Source: Topomyia yanbarensis
Lineage: Eukaryota > Arthropoda > Insecta > Diptera > Culicidae
Reading direction: 5' to 3'
Length of the DNA stretch: 64,000 bases
Assembly: GCF_030247195.1 (NCBI RefSeq)
Contig: NC_080672.1
Coordinates: 366,908,271 to 366,972,270 of the forward strand
Position numbers and translations under genes: made by a program. Position 1 is the first letter of the stretch. Each line of letters begins with the position of its first letter. Of this stretch, positions 35,897-47,490 are shown one piece after another. The notes beneath the pieces are model-generated. The model ran no database searches. It worked only from the letters and a program-made list of their open reading frames with translations, and had not been told where the DNA came from.

Positions 35897-37688
35897 TGCC
35901 GGACCCTGTAGTTTCGAGATAAAAAGTGTACCTAAGCGAATCAGAAGATCCGAGGATGCAAGTAATTTCATTCGATAGAAGATTTTTGCGAAAAATTCAA
36001 CGTCGAGCAATCCAGTTCATTCGTTCCTTTTGTAAGTACTCTGACCAGATTCAATTCCTTCTATCCCTGGTCGGACACAAGTTTATTATCATGGTATGTT
36101 CTGTGGTTTCATCGCTTTCGTCTGTAGAAAATCCGGCACTAGTGACACAATAACGGATTCAGTCAACGGGCACAATCTGCTAAACAGAACACGGGAGAGT
36201 ACCTTATAGGCGGCATTACAAATCGTTATGCCACAATACTTATTACATTCGAGTTTGCGTAGAACTTAAAAAACCACCAGTTAAAACACAACCAACGGCA
36301 TCCGTTGAAAGAAAATAGGTTTTTTTTTTATCAAACACGCTCAATTTTCTCCCACATGAACCTGACGCGATTTTTTTTGTTATTTCTTCTGGTCCGATTT
36401 CTCTCGCTTCCTTGAATTTAAAATTTGCAGCGTGGGCACTGAGACGATTTTCCTGGACGGCGTAAAAGTAGAATCCTTTCGCATCGCGTTTTGTTTGCTG
36501 TATTTGTGTGGAAAAAAATTATTGCTTGCGAGCCTACCATCGAAGCAGATTGTTAGCTTCGTTCCGAAAACGCTCTTTACGTTTTAGTTTTAGTTGTTTT
36601 CAGTGGTTCCGAAACTCACAAAACCCGATGACGAGCTGTTTGGTTTGCATTCATCCTTTCCGTCAAATCGAGGCTCGTTGAAAAATGGTGTTTGGTGGAA
36701 TCGTGATTTTACCGTTTCGGGAAAATTAATCGTAATTTTTCAACTACCCCACAGATTACGTTACACCAACTCGTTACTCTACACGTATATGATGTTGACG
36801 GACAGGATATCTCGAAAAAAAAACTGCCAACGGCTGGACCGCTACGGAACGACAAACACTTTTGACACGCGAGACGCGGCGCTGATGGGCACGAGCGTTT
36901 GTGTTTGTGTTGGTGTTTTTCTATTCTGCCACCAGTTTGACATCCGCTCGTTCGATTCAAAAAGCATGAAAATCGTTCACGACGACGGACGATGTTTCAC
37001 TGCTCGAGACATGGGTTGCTTGGATTCGTATGATATCTGCATTAATTATTTATCTAGTGGCATACCGCATTTATGCCAACTTGGCAACGTAAACCTGACT
37101 GTTGGTGGTTGCGATAACCAATAAACCGCTAGACCGCAGCACTTTTTGCGGTCGCCGCCGGTTGATCGTTGACTCGCTATCAAAGCCCATTAGGATCAAC
37201 CAACGACGAACCGCATCGTAAATTTTACCACTGCCACCATTGAAATCAACATTCGGACAGATTCTTGCGATGCAACTCCGTTCCCCCGATCCTGTTCCTG
37301 TCAACATGTTCGTCGTTGAACTCGTGTACCTTGTCTTAAATAAAGTTGTAAAAATTTCATCGCCCAATTTTCGGAAACTCAAGCTAATGAGTAGCAACAG
37401 TCTCGCCGCCGCGTAGCCGCCACCGCTAGTCGGGGTTCCAAGAGTCGCGACATGATGGCGAAATTAAAATTATCCGTGATGAAGCCCTAAAAAAATACAC
37501 TCGGAAAAAGTTCGACCGAGCTCACTCTTCATTGATGAGTGGAGGATGATTATCGTTATTATTGCTGCGCTTCGATTCCCACGTGTTTTTATTGATGGGA
37601 TTCTTTCGGTCGTTTTTTGGTTGTTATTCTGATGGCCAGGCCGCCCGCCTGGATCGTCGCACCGGCGGAATATGCATCAATTTAACTG
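35897..37688. other. Unique DNA, no recognised gene
   Basis: Includes a 176-codon plus-strand frame at 36594-37124. It has no recognisable domain, low-complexity-free but uncharacteristic composition, and competing minus-strand frames. GC rises after 36850. Not called as a gene. Confidence 0.35.
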
Positions 37689-37758
37689 CGGTCCGCGAAT
37701 TGCACTTTCGACCGGTCCGAACCGGTCGAAAGCTCGCGTCATCCTTTTGCGCGGACCG
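37689..37758. repeat. Perfect 12-bp-stem hairpin within a larger hairpin
   Basis: CTTTCGACCGGT at 37705-37716 pairs perfectly with ACCGGTCGAAAG at 37721-37732 across the 4-base loop CCGA. An outer pair, CGGTCCGCG near 37689 and CGCGGACCG near 37749, encloses it. The two ACCGGT cores resemble Grainyhead-type binding motifs. It could be a regulatory dimer site or a structured RNA element; neither is proven. Confidence 0.5.
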
Positions 37759-40481
37759 GACGGACGGGGGAACTAACCAACCGCAGCAGGCTCTGGAATG
37801 GGATGGGGTTGCAATTTTTATGAGCCGTAAATTGTAAATAAATTAGACAGTAAACTTCGTTGCTCAATGTGGCATTGTGAGATTTTGTTTTTGAAATAAA
37901 ATATAACCTCAATTTGGCGCAATCACTATTGCATGGAAGCTAATGGGATTGGAATCGGTGTCATGTTTGGACAAAGATTGAGCAATTTGTTTCGATATCT
38001 GTGTTTCGATTGTATACTTTAATTGAGATAGCGTAATTAGCCTATTTTCGCCATGTTTCCATTATCACTCTATTCATGTGAAGCCGATGGTTAGAGCAGT
38101 GTCGGCCATCTTTGTTCAACGCCTTGGGGCGAATGGAAGGGCGACAAATGAAGCACTCGATTCGAGCTTTCGTAACCGTCAAACCGTTTTCAGGGGATTT
38201 GTGTTATTATTTTGGTTCTTAACAACGAAGCAAAGCTGGTGATGCCTATTTAGGTAGGTCGAGTAATTAATGGACCCTCCATAATAGGGTGAAAATGGGC
38301 GCTTTATCCTACGTGACGTTTAAATTGCGTCAGTGTACTCGTATTTTTATACTATCGCCCTCCGCTTCAAGCCCAGAAGCTATCTGTTTGCCTCCAAATT
38401 CGTCTGAAATCAATAATCACAAAATTCTTGGTTCTTAATGATTTGGATTTTTACATTTCACAAATAATTGGTTAAAGTCGTTTCAGATTCGTGAATTGCT
38501 AAATTTGTTTATTTTGAGATCCCATCTGTTTGTAGATCCAAGATTCCCGGGGTTATCCCAGAAATAATTAGTTGTAAAAATTCTGAATCCGTAGATCGCT
38601 TAGCATTTTAAGTTAGATTGTTTGACTTCTTAATTTCCGAAATTCTCATAAACAGAAATAAGAGATCTATGTTTCCTGAGTTTCTGTTGTTTGAATTCCA
38701 CTGCTGAATGCCAGTAAAAAGCGGGTTGCGTCTGTGGGCAGAACTCTACAGTTTACGTAGTCAGCTAAAGTTCCATAGCCTGCGATCACTATTTCTTCGA
38801 TGCTTTATCGTAATGGGGTCATTGAAATAAATTTATGCGTCTATTCAAGGGTTAGCATGACATCAAGCACGTTGTTTGGTCGTGCGCGTAATAGCGTGGT
38901 GAATTGCTTTTAGAAGATAACCCACACTCACAAGGTAGATAACCCGATGTCCTATTTCATATTATCTTGGCAAGCCAAGGCCTGTCTTACACGTCGTCTT
39001 ACTGCTGTCATAACGAAGTTGCGAAAAGTCTTTCTTGTTCTAAGCCACGTCCATGAGGATTTTGAATTATTTTTGAAAATTTCTTAGCTTCCTGATCAGG
39101 AAAAAGTATATTGCCAGTCGTTTTGACAAGTAAGATGTCATATAAATTCGGTATTCGTTACAGAATCCGTGCTAGGGATGTACGTCGTTGATCGGTATTT
39201 CCGGATAGATTCCCGTCTCTACAAGCTTCGATATTAGGAGAAGTTTTGAGTAGACCAGTAATACCGCAAAGGTCGGTCAGCGAGCTAGCAACGGCAGCTA
39301 AAGAGAGAAAAAACGAACGAATGACATGGGAGAAAACTGAGATATTGTTGTCTAGGCAAAATTTCACCGGCCCGGTGATCTCTCCGTCGGAGGGGCTGAG
39401 AGCTAAATGGCGCATCAGCATAGTGAGAAATTCCTCCGCCGTGGAACTCTCAGCAACAGCTAGCAGGTAAATAGGAGCGAGTAGTGTCAAAAAGCATAAG
39501 AAATCCTGAGAAGGTGGTCGTAGAGAGATAAAAGTCATTATCGTAAGTCCCTTTAGATCGGTTCGTGACATTTGCAGCAGACCTGAGCAGGTTAGTTATA
39601 TCACGACGGTTGGACAACAAGCAAGAAACAGCGGTAAGGAAAAAAACAGGAACGATTAACACAAAGTATACAGAGCAAAAGTAGTAATACCAAATGGTAG
39701 ACCCGGAATAATGAGGATTGGGATGAACAAGAGATTTAGATTTAGTCGGTAGGCTCACTACAATTCATTGTAGTAAGAATCCGACACTACAAACGAGCCA
39801 GCAGGCAGTGGTGATTATTGAAGATTCTTCCTCGATAACTGATTTGTTGAGTTGGGTCGATTGATACACAAGACTCGGCCCCTGCAGGTCTCGGAAAAAA
39901 TCTTCAATGTTTGAGGGTTTCTAGAGCCTTTCTTTGAAAAGAAACTCAAAAAATCACGGATGGCTTTTGGGAATTTTCTGCGCACGGACGACTTGGTCCG
40001 ATGTCCGACACCAGAGTAACGTCAGGAGAGATAAACAAGAAATAATTAGCTGATCAGAAACTATTAGCTATGAATGTTACACTTAAATCTGTGTTTCAGT
40101 GAAAATAATCTGTTTACTACCGGTGATGATTAGAACAGGAAAATATATGTGAAAAATGGTTAAAATCTGTCCTCTGTGAAAAAAAAACAATCTATGTCCA
40201 ACAAATGTTATATAAATCTGATATTATCAGCCCCCTGCTGGGCAGCCATTTTGTACTAGCCAACATCTGCCTTTGTTAAAATCAAAACAACCCAATGCTA
40301 TTGCACGGGCGACGTGGGCCTAGAAGCGGCTAGGCCCATCATATGTTGACTACTGTCAAAGTCTGTATATCTCCATAGCAGATGACTGGAGTGACACCCT
40401 CCTGGATATTATAGAAAGAACAAGGCCTTTTTGCAAATATTGATTCTGTGGAATTCAAATAGGATTGACGTATTGAAGCGG
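37759..40481. other. Gene-less stretch
   Basis: No recognised gene. A 137-codon minus-strand frame at 39158-39571 overlaps a plus-strand frame and is not assigned. 40011-40068 resembles 19614-19667 (shared AGCTGATCAGAAAC). A hairpin GGGCCTAG / CTAGGCCC lies at about 40316-40337. Confidence 0.35.
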
Positions 40482-40507
40482 TATTGTCAATATTTTTATT
40501 GACAATA
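40482..40507. repeat. Perfect 11-bp-stem hairpin
   Basis: TATTGTCAATA, loop TTTT, TATTGACAATA. Short AT-rich palindrome with no T-run context that would suggest a terminator. Possibly the centre of a decayed MITE. Confidence 0.55.
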
Positions 40508-42635
40508 TTCTTGTCTCGTGTTAGTTTCGCTACAAAAAAGCAATGCCAGTTTCGCTAATCAACACAACATTTTATAGGAAGATCATTTTTTTGCCCCAAA
40601 ATATTGAAAAATACATTTTTTAGTTTGTTTCCTTTTAGGACAATAACACATCCAAACCCATGCGACTTGCACGACTCTATAGGTTGCCTTATCAGATCTA
40701 CCATAGCTTGCAGCTGCCAGAAAATTTGTTTAAGTATTGAAATTGCCTTTAAATCGCATTCGCAAATTGCATTTGGTCCGAGGGGCAATTAGCACAGGCG
40801 AGTTGAGTCAAACGTCAAACTTTTTAAATCGCCTGACCATGTTCGTCCGCATTTTCTGAATGTTTTGTTTTTGACAAAAACAATAAGTTCGAGTAAAAGA
40901 CACAGCCAACAAGTACCCAAATTTGAGTTTAAATAATCTATTTTCTGCGTTGTTTAATTTTTTTGTGTGAATGTCATTTCGAAGTGATTCACTCGTGTTG
41001 TCCCATCTTGAACAAAAGTCAGTCAACTCTTCTAAGCAACGCACCGTCTCTATATTCCATGTACTAGCCGCGTTGCTCTCCATATATGTGTCTGTGCCTG
41101 TGTAAATACCTATCTACAGTTGCATTATCTTGCACGATGCAATTTAATTTCCAACGAAAAATAAAAGGAGAAATTATAACAACAACGTTGCCACCAACCA
41201 ACCAAGCAACCAGCCAGCCAGCATCTACCGAACATCCAAGCAGCCTGGGCAAAAGCTTTTGTTTATAATAACAATAATTTATTATTTACTCCTCCCACCG
41301 ATATTAATTTTTGCTTGTGCGCCACGTGTTTTCTTCTTCCTTCTAACCCCGTTCCATCAACCCTCACCCTCCACCCTCGCTCAACTAGGGAAGGCTCGCT
41401 TGCAGAGTAATTTCGCGTTGCTCGGGCTATTACTATTTATACCCCGGTTCTTTATTATTGTTATTACCCTCTTCGGTTATTAGTGCTCCATGGAAGTTGC
41501 AGCGCCCAACCGAGCAACTGAACTAGATGTGGCCTCATTTACGACGCCGACTACGACGAGGGGACGATGGCCAACGACAAAACGGTGGGCAGACAGGCAG
41601 CCTACGGGGGGAGGCTAAATTATTAGTGCTATTGCCACTGTCGCCAATAAACATTATTCTTTAGCTCTAGCCAGCTGTCTGTCTGTCTGTCCGTCTTTTT
41701 ATCATCACTATTTTTGTGTGGCAATTTTTTTTATTAAGTCATTAGAATTTGGATGTCAGTTGACATAAATTTGTTTCAGAATAAAGTTCAATGTCCTTAG
41801 CTTAAATCGATTTCCACCACCTCCTAGAAATGATTACAAACATTTTACCATTATATTGCCGTAAATTGCACCACACCCCCTCGTGTGATGTGGTAGACAA
41901 ATGCCAGCCACTAGCACGCTTCGCCCATTTCATCCGGCGAAGGCGATCTGCAGGTTAAGCAACGAAAAAGGATAACAACAATAAGAAGCACAAAAACTGA
42001 TAAGAAAACCGTCCGTTTCCAGCGTCAAACGCTCACCTCTCCCCTACTGACCGTCCCCGTCCTGTTTCAACCACTTGGAAAAGCCAATCTGCTTAGTGAC
42101 CGAAGTCGTCGGAAAGAATAAGATGAAGCAGCAGCGGAAAGAAAACAGGACACGGCCAACAACAACGCTGCTGGGAAAAGGCAATCAGCGAGGAAAACCA
42201 ATAATGATAATTTGTTTTTCTTTTCGCTCTCGCTGATGTGGCTTAAATATACTTGGGAGCGGGTTGGCTGAGGAGGTGTGCTCGCGGAAAGAGGGTGGAA
42301 AAGGTGGCACATACGTGTGGACCGTTTTGTTTCGAATGTCCAACAGCTTCAAATTCCGCGGACACTGTCAATATTAATATTAAAATAATTATTAAAACTT
42401 ATGTGTGTTAAAAAAATACTATCATGTCTGTTGAACGACCCCTCATCATTTTTCAACAAACTGTTGAGTGATTGAATAAGGCTAGTAGGCTGGAAAAATG
42501 TTAATTTTGCTTTGTGTTTATCATTTTCGCCAAAAAATAAAAAATTGGTTTCGTGTAACGACGCTAAATCTCTGAATGAAGACTAGACATTAGGTTTTAC
42601 ACCAACCGACCCTACAAATTAGCCGGATCAACTTC
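40508..42635. other. Unique DNA with regulatory-like AT clusters, no recognised gene
   Basis: Contains homeodomain-type TAAT/ATTA clusters around 41128-41290 and 41620-41760, and a CTGT tetranucleotide run at about 41671-41690. The character is that of conserved non-coding DNA, but conservation cannot be tested here. Confidence 0.3.
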
Positions 42636-42755
42636 GTTTGACAATACTCGGTGATTTGTTTACATGGGAGCTACGTGGGTTTGAATGCAACAGATGAACA
42701 TTCACTCGAACTCACGCAACTGGCGAAGTAAACAAACCACCGAGAACTGTCAAAC
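42636..42755. repeat. 120-bp inverted-repeat element
   Basis: The left end GTTTGACAATACTCGGTG and downstream TTTGTTTAC pair with the right end GTAAACAAACCACCGAG and CTGTCAAAC. Arms are about 28 bp with a few mismatches. Small palindromic MITE-like unit, non-coding. Confidence 0.65.
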
Positions 42756-42828
42756 ATGAACTTGTTTGGAAATTTATAGCTATTGAATACTTTCCAGTGA
42801 CGTCACAAATGAACTAAGTTTTTTTTTT

Positions 42829-42938
42829 TGACAGTTCGCTTGTACTGTTTACTTAGAAAAATTCTTTACGATTTGCTTCGAGCGAATCTAGTCATCCACA
42901 AATCTAAGTCCATCTAAACAGTACAAGCGAACTGTCAA
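42829..42938. repeat. 110-bp element with perfect 24-bp inverted ends
   Basis: A 24-base terminus beginning TTGACAGTTCGCTTG (42829-42852) is repeated perfectly inverted at 42915-42938. The 62-bp interior is unrelated to the neighbouring 120-bp element, although both ends contain TTGACA. MITE-like. Confidence 0.75.
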
Positions 42939-43591
42939 GAAAAGTGAGGTTAACTGTTTCAGTTAAGAACCTAATAACGCCCCATATATGTAAGTCGCTG
43001 TCAAACTACATATGTTGGTATAAATCCTTCTCGAACGAATAAAACATCGTATGATTTAAGAGCCTAACGACCTGTTCAGGGTATCTTCCAAACAATATGT
43101 GGAATCGTTGCACTATACGGGTTAAAGTTCGTGTATAATTGTTTTTATTAGGGAGGTCTCGTGCTCGTTTGGAATGGCACTGACAGATGTAAGGTAAACA
43201 AAAAAAAAATAAGATGTCGCGTCTTAATGCCAGAGATTCAGGTCTTTAATTTCATGGTCCTCGGAGTGATAATATTATATTTGTGCGTCGCAGTGATTTC
43301 ATTAGTCGAAAGTATTGAGAAGTGGCTTCAAAATGTGCTGAATTTTGTGAAGAAAATTGAACAGTTAGTTGCTTTATTATTCGGAAAATAAGTGTCCAAA
43401 ATTCGAATCATCAGTACCGTAATGCAGTAATTGAATAATTTATTCGTCGAATTCGAAGAAAACTATCCGAAAAATGATTGTCCTCACAAAGGCCACATCC
43501 GTTTGCTAAACCCCCAATATTCATCAAGAGTTTCTTAAATGTCCGGAATTCGAATCAAAACGGTACGGACCTACAGGAAGGGCCCATATTA
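42939..43591. other. Gene-less stretch
   Basis: A 76-codon plus-strand frame at 43161-43391 includes a hydrophobic run but has no recognised family. Nothing else seen. Confidence 0.35.
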
Positions 43592-43689
43592 TTGGCTCGA
43601 ATCAAAACTCGTCGAAATGTCAATTGACGATAGGTTCATCCGGAGTGTTCATTTGTGTGTACCTTTTGCTAGCGTTGCCAATTTTATTT

Positions 43690-43895
43690 TGTGTCCAGCG
43701 CCCAATGTGGCTACGCCACATCGCTTTTGCGCGTGCTGTCCGACTTCGCTACCGCTCAGTCGGACTTAAACTAGGGATAGCCCCTATGTTTGAGTAAGCC
43801 GGGCAAACGAGTGGATCACAGGTTCGCTTGCTTCCGACGGCGGGTCGGTGGCCACCTCGCCCGGGCCTCGGTTATGCGGCTAAGCCGCATCGAAA
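43690..43895. repeat. GC-rich block with four hairpins
   Basis: Hairpin 1 is ATGTGGC-TAC-GCCACAT (43705-43721). Hairpin 2 is GTCCGAC ... GTCGGAC (43738-43765). A short TAGGG/CCCTA stem follows near 43772-43786. Hairpin 4 is ATGCGGC-TAA-GCCGCAT (43874-43890), a close relative of hairpin 1 and likewise followed by CG. Composition differs sharply from the AT-rich flanks. Confidence 0.65.
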
Positions 43896-43911
43896 TGGTA
43901 CCCCTTAAACA

Positions 43912-43990
43912 TTCTAACTTGAATCGGTTGTGTCACCGGAGCCGGAATACGAATTAGATCCAGCCAGCATTCCGGCTGAGTTAAACTGGG
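43912..43990. repeat. Half copy of palindromic family P, copy 2
   Basis: Corresponds to the right half of the 2104-2271 palindrome. It begins at the centre (GAATCGGTTGTGTCACCGG) and ends GAGTTAAACTGGG. The left arm is absent. Confidence 0.75.
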
Positions 43991-44127
43991 AAGTTTAGTA
44001 AAATTTACTCTAGAAATAAAATTTTTTTGGCAACGCTCCAGCACCCCGTTGATTTCACCACCTGGGCGCCAGGTTGACGATATGAAATGAACTTTGTTTA
44101 CTTTCGACAAGTTTTGATTCGAGCCAA

Positions 44128-44610
44128 CAACATCCAGCCGGAACGGCAACGACAGCGGGAGGACTTTTAATCGATTTTCTTCACGCCTTGCTGCCGTTTT
44201 CGCGCGCCGACCAATCGGTTATGTTTTGTCCTGTAAAGGCCAATGTGGGTGTGTGGAGTTTTCCGTAAAGCTATGTATCACTAGACAAGTAAAAAATAGT
44301 GCAAATAACATAATCAATTTTTGTGGTATTTTTAATTTAATCTACGTCAGTAGAAGACGGTCAAACAGCAAAGCAGCTCGGATCAATTTGTTTTATGACA
44401 ATAATATCACTAAACAAAAGAATCTCATATGAAAATGGGAAACGCAGTGCACAACTCTTAGCTAGTTTGAGGGTGCACGAAGGGAAAACAAACAAACCAG
44501 TGACAATGAAAACACGACTTTTAACCCGCCAGGGTAAGAATTTAGTACTGGGTGGAAATATACCTATTTGTGCGTACTCTCTGCGTAGAGTGTATTTGTT
44601 TTGGAAACAT
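44128..44610. other. Gene-less stretch
   Basis: Unique-looking, non-coding. Confidence 0.4.
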
Positions 44611-44780
44611 CCCAGTTAAACTCATTCCGGAACCGGTTCGGATTTCTTAATGGAGTCATTGTGGATTCCAAATCATATGCAACAGCCGATTCCGACTCAG
44701 AATCGGTTGTTGCATTTGATTTGGAATCCATACTGACTCCATTCAGGATTCCGAATCAAATTCCGAATGGTTTGACCGGG
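44611..44780. repeat. 170-bp palindromic mini-element, family P, copy 3
   Basis: Begins CCCAGTTAAACTCATTCCGG and ends with the imperfect inverse TTTGACCGGG. Arms of about 80 bp pair through ATGGAGTCA and GGATTCCAAATCA blocks, with the centre near GATTCCGACTCAGAATC. It matches the 2104-2271 copy in size, ends and centre, but the arm interiors differ. Confidence 0.75.
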
Positions 44781-46045
44781 ATTGTGCTCACCCCTGTTCT
44801 GTATCGTTCATATTTAGTTTTGAAATTTTTGTTCATTTTAGCGTTTGTGAACGGTTTTATTTGTGGTAGTGGTACATCTGAATAAATCGGTTTTTTCGAA
44901 TTTGGCTCTTTTTTAATACAGATACACCACCAAACAACAAACCAGACAGTTAGCTTCAAAAAGCACACGGACAAAGAACGAACTGTTTTTGCCCCTGAAG
45001 ATGGTGCTAAACAGAACCGAAACGTCGGACAAAAATTCAAATAGTTCTACTAATTCTTTAAAGACAAGTCATCAAAAATAATTAAATTTTGTGTTATTTT
45101 TTACAGACTTTCCATGAACATCAACAACTTTGTAACTGTGTACAAAATTTCGTGCACACGTTGAACACAGAACCAGAGCGAACATTGTGTACGATGTTCA
45201 TTTGGGAAGACTGTTTTTTAGTATCTTAACCCTAACATAATCATATCCAACAAAACGTTTCATGTTGTTGTGGGAAACAACGACTTTAAGCCGTTATTGT
45301 TGAATCCTATCGGTACGACGTTGTGTACATGGCGGAACTGGATACTTTGTTTTTTTGTGAATACCTATTTTATCCTTCGGCATGAATTCCACGGTGGATT
45401 AACTGTGCAATTCCTGAAACCCGCCACAGTCGTACAGTGATGCCGCACAAAATCTCTTCATCAACATTCAAGATCATCTCGATCGGAACAATAATCACTG
45501 CAGGAAAGAGAATTACAGCAAATTGTTTTTTTTTTATTTCTAGAGCATGTACTTAAGGCGGCTAACCTATACTTTTTCTGTTTGCTTGCAACTTCTGGTT
45601 TTTCAGGGCCGTTACTGTGGGTAGTCGGAAGCATACTGGCATAGTAGTTTTAATTAAGTCTAAGATTAAACACCTTCTTGCAATTTCCACCACTCACCGG
45701 CTAGGACCAACTTATTCAAAAAATCCTTCGGTAACAGACTAACTTTTGTGCTGAACCATCTTTCTGAGCTAGTTTTAAAAAGTAGTAGTAATCCGTCAGA
45801 TTCAAGTTGCAGTTCTCCTATAAATGCTGTCGGTTCCGCTTGACTTTAACTTTCAGCTGATGTCCTTTCTCCGGCAACGTTTCTAGACTGAGCTCTAGCA
45901 TCTGTCGAGTGACTTAACAGGCATTTTATTCATTATCTAGTACTCTATGGTTTGGATGATCACTGCATGTTCCAGTCCAGTTTCTTGCCTTGCTCAGTTC
46001 AGAAGTTAGCAGAGTGCAATTTCACCACTTACGCCATTCGATAGT
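44781..46045. other. Gene-less stretch
   Basis: Contains CCGAAACGTCGGA at about 45018-45030; a similar CCGAAACGTTGGA occurs near 22156-22168. Such a motif may mark an old repeat tail. No gene. Confidence 0.3.
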
Positions 46046-47490
46046 ATGTTCAAAGCGATTACCCAAGCAGAAATATTCGCTTCGCAGCACAACATGAAAC
46101 ACGTCGTCGATGGTAATGATGTTTTATACAGCATCTCAGCGTATATAGAAGATGACACTATTGAAGTAAGGCTACATGACCTGGCACCGCGTACTAATCA
46201 TAGCGTTATCAAAACTACACATGTTAAAATACGGAGGAGTGGATACAGTTAAAAATCCCAGCAATAAATTGAAGGTAACAGCGCTTTGAAGGGCGACACA
46301 CCTACCAGGAGTAGTGATAATTCGAAATTTTAAACTCGAAATGTTGTTTGTTGTTGTCATCACGAAAAAAAATTCAACCGATCTTCTTAATTTTTGTTTC
46401 AATTGCTCGTGATTTATTTTTCACGTGCCTTTCCGATTTCTTTTTATGTATAAACTTTTATTTTGTGGATAAGATTTTTTACCGCAATCTTTATAGTTCA
46501 AAACATTGCTTTGTTGGGAAAAATGCTCCCATATACAAAAAAAACAACACATTTATTTAACTAAACATTAGGGTACGAGGAATACTCATATTAATGAAAG
46601 TTATGAAGTTTAAGCCCGGTAGATAATCGCCTTATACTAAACTACAAAGGGTTGCTAAACCAATTCCTGCAACCGACTGCTGTTACCAACAGCGAAGTAA
46701 CACAGATTGCGCCTAGTGCCTCCAAACCAACTACCAGCAACACCAATTAAATCGTAAATGCTGATGGAAACGAGTTACCGGGAGAATAGTGAGATTTGTA
46801 TAGAGATTGTATAGTCACTAATAATCGTGACAAGTACGTTCGTGATTCGAGTCGTTAAAAAGTTCTGCAGCGCCATCTGAATGTGAATAATATAACACAG
46901 GAGATACTTCGCCGAAATGTCAATAATTAATTGATTAACAACAGGAAGTTGGTTATTTTTCGATGTCTACATATCATTTATTTAAATATTTTGCTTGAAC
47001 TAAATGTATGTCAGAATCAAAAATATTATTGTTCACACTGAAACAGTGAACATATTGCACGTATCCAATTTTCACGTAAATGTATTCTCGCGGGGCTAAT
47101 TATGCATGAAGGCGATTTTAGAATGTACGTTTGAAACATTCTTGAAATGGGTCGTTGGATGTATAATAGAGCTATCACCTTTCATCTCCGGAGCTAAAAA
47201 TGATTGTATTTTTAGATAAAATCATCAATAAAATCAATAAAAAATTACAAACAATTTTTTTTCATAAAAGTACAGCCGGTCAGAGGTGAATTGTATGCAT
47301 ACACACACAAATGCTGATGGAAACGGGTCTACGGCGAACCGTAAGAGTTATGCCCGTTAGCCGTTAACAGCGTAGAAGGTAAGCTGAATGACGCCAAAGC
47401 TGTGGCGGACAACGCAACTAATGCCTCACCGCCAAGGAATATGATCTCAGGACGCAACAGAAAACTGCGGCAAGACCGGTATGTTAGTGT
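46046..47490 (+). pseudogene. Non-LTR ORF1 relics (family T), fragments
   Basis: The first fragment (46046-46252) reads through FKAITQAEIFASQHNMKHVV to IEVRLHDLAPRT, a block that reappears on the minus strand near 60700 as EIHLHDLAPRT. Later pieces resemble ORF1 tails: APSASKPTTSNTN near 46705-46750 and VNSVEGKLNDAKAV to NASPPRNMISGRNRKL at about 47345-47475. AAATGCTGATGGAAACG occurs twice (about 46757 and 47310), suggesting either a duplication or two copies. The intervening DNA is non-coding. These are inactive relics. Confidence 0.5.

Larger units (their letters stand above)
43592..44127. mobile_element. Nested inverted-repeat element carrying GC-rich hairpins
   Basis: The outer ends TTGGCTCGAATCAAAACTCG (43592-43611) and the inverse CAAGTTTTGATTCGAGCCAA (44108-44127) match with one difference. 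Further inward, GCGTTGCCAATTTTATTT on the left pairs with AAAATTTTTTTGGCAACGC on the right. Inside lie a GC-rich hairpin block (43690-43895) and a half copy of palindromic family P (43912-43990). This looks like one MITE into which other short elements inserted. No transposase. Confidence 0.7.

Noticed and set aside
36594..37124. 176-codon open frame on the plus strand
   Set aside because: No recognisable domain, no splice or promoter support, and overlapping frames on the other strand. Length alone is compatible with chance in GC-richer DNA.
39158..39571. 137-codon minus-strand frame as a retroviral or host gene
   Set aside because: No motif recognised, and a plus-strand frame overlaps it. 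No second copy in the window to support a repeat either.
43690..43895. Helitron 3' end or bacterial insertion as source of the GC-rich hairpins
   Set aside because: No CTRR terminus follows the last hairpin, no Rep/helicase is present and no bacterial coding frame is readable.
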